DNA of 6,186 nucleotides from Elusimicrobiota bacterium (GTDB lineage: Bacteria > CAYTYR01 > UBA6262 > DAOVJB01): contig DAOVJB010000078.1 in NCBI GenBank assembly GCA_030673425.1, positions 1 to 6,186 on the forward strand, read 5' to 3'. A model generated the notes under the pieces. The model ran no database searches and had not been told where the DNA came from. It saw nothing but the letters and a program-made list of their open reading frames with translations. The position numbers and the translations under genes are program-made. Position 1 is the first letter of the stretch. Every line of letters starts with the position of its first letter. Below are positions 6,177 through 6,186 of the stretch, in pieces.

Positions 6177-6181
6177 CTCCT
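6177..6181 (-). promoter_or_regulatory. Ribosome binding site AGGAG for the activase-related gene
   Basis: AGGAG on the minus strand lies 10 bases before the TTG at 6166. It is the main reason to accept a start inside the window although the reading frame stays open to base 6186. Confidence 0.5.
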
Positions 6182-6186
6182 AAAAA

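Noticed and set aside
1-6186. CRISPR array, tRNA, rRNA, insertion sequence or prophage
   Set aside because: No spaced direct repeats, cloverleaf, transposase, integrase or phage structural gene was seen on either strand.

Overview
The window reads as a piece of an AT-rich (roughly 40% GC by eye) genome from a diderm, probably anaerobic bacterium. The diderm call rests on a predicted secreted outer-membrane beta-barrel protein at the left edge. The anaerobe call rests on a 2-hydroxyacyl-CoA-dehydratase-activase-type iron-sulfur protein at the right edge. The gene mix and the frequent TTG/GTG starts suggest an uncultivated lineage such as Omnitrophota, Elusimicrobiota or a related candidate phylum. 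That is an impression from the sequence, not a determination.

Layout, left to right. (1) 1-872, minus strand: 5' part of a GTG-started gene for a signal-peptide beta-barrel protein, cut by the window edge. It resembles the barrel half of Bacteroidetes helix-hairpin-helix (ComEA-like) outer-membrane proteins. (2) 892-960: a long imperfect inverted repeat followed, on the minus strand, by a T run. It is a good intrinsic terminator for the operon to its right, and its arms look like a dispersed intergenic repeat. (3) 984-4311, minus strand: a compact operon read right to left. Its genes are methylthioadenosine phosphorylase, cytidine deaminase, a HAD phosphatase, an exported protein with two SpoVG-like domains, and a seven-helix membrane protein. 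Gaps are 5, 12, -8 and about 19 bases. A clear sigma70-type promoter lies at 4350-4378. (4) 4381-4413: a hairpin between two divergent promoters. (5) 4490-4765, plus strand: a 91-residue DUF861-type cupin with its own promoter and strong ribosome binding site. (6) 4772-6166 or beyond, minus strand: a COG3581-like activase-related protein converging on the cupin gene with a gap of only 6 bases. Its reading frame is still open at the window end.

The first three operon genes fit nucleoside and purine salvage. MtnP splits methylthioadenosine to adenine and methylthioribose-1-phosphate, Cdd deaminates (deoxy)cytidine, and the HAD enzyme could dephosphorylate a nucleotide or sugar phosphate. The last two genes are envelope proteins with no obvious metabolic link. 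The exported tandem SpoVG protein is the most unusual item here, because SpoVG is normally a single-domain cytoplasmic nucleic-acid-binding protein. I saw no rRNA, tRNA, CRISPR array, insertion sequence or phage gene.
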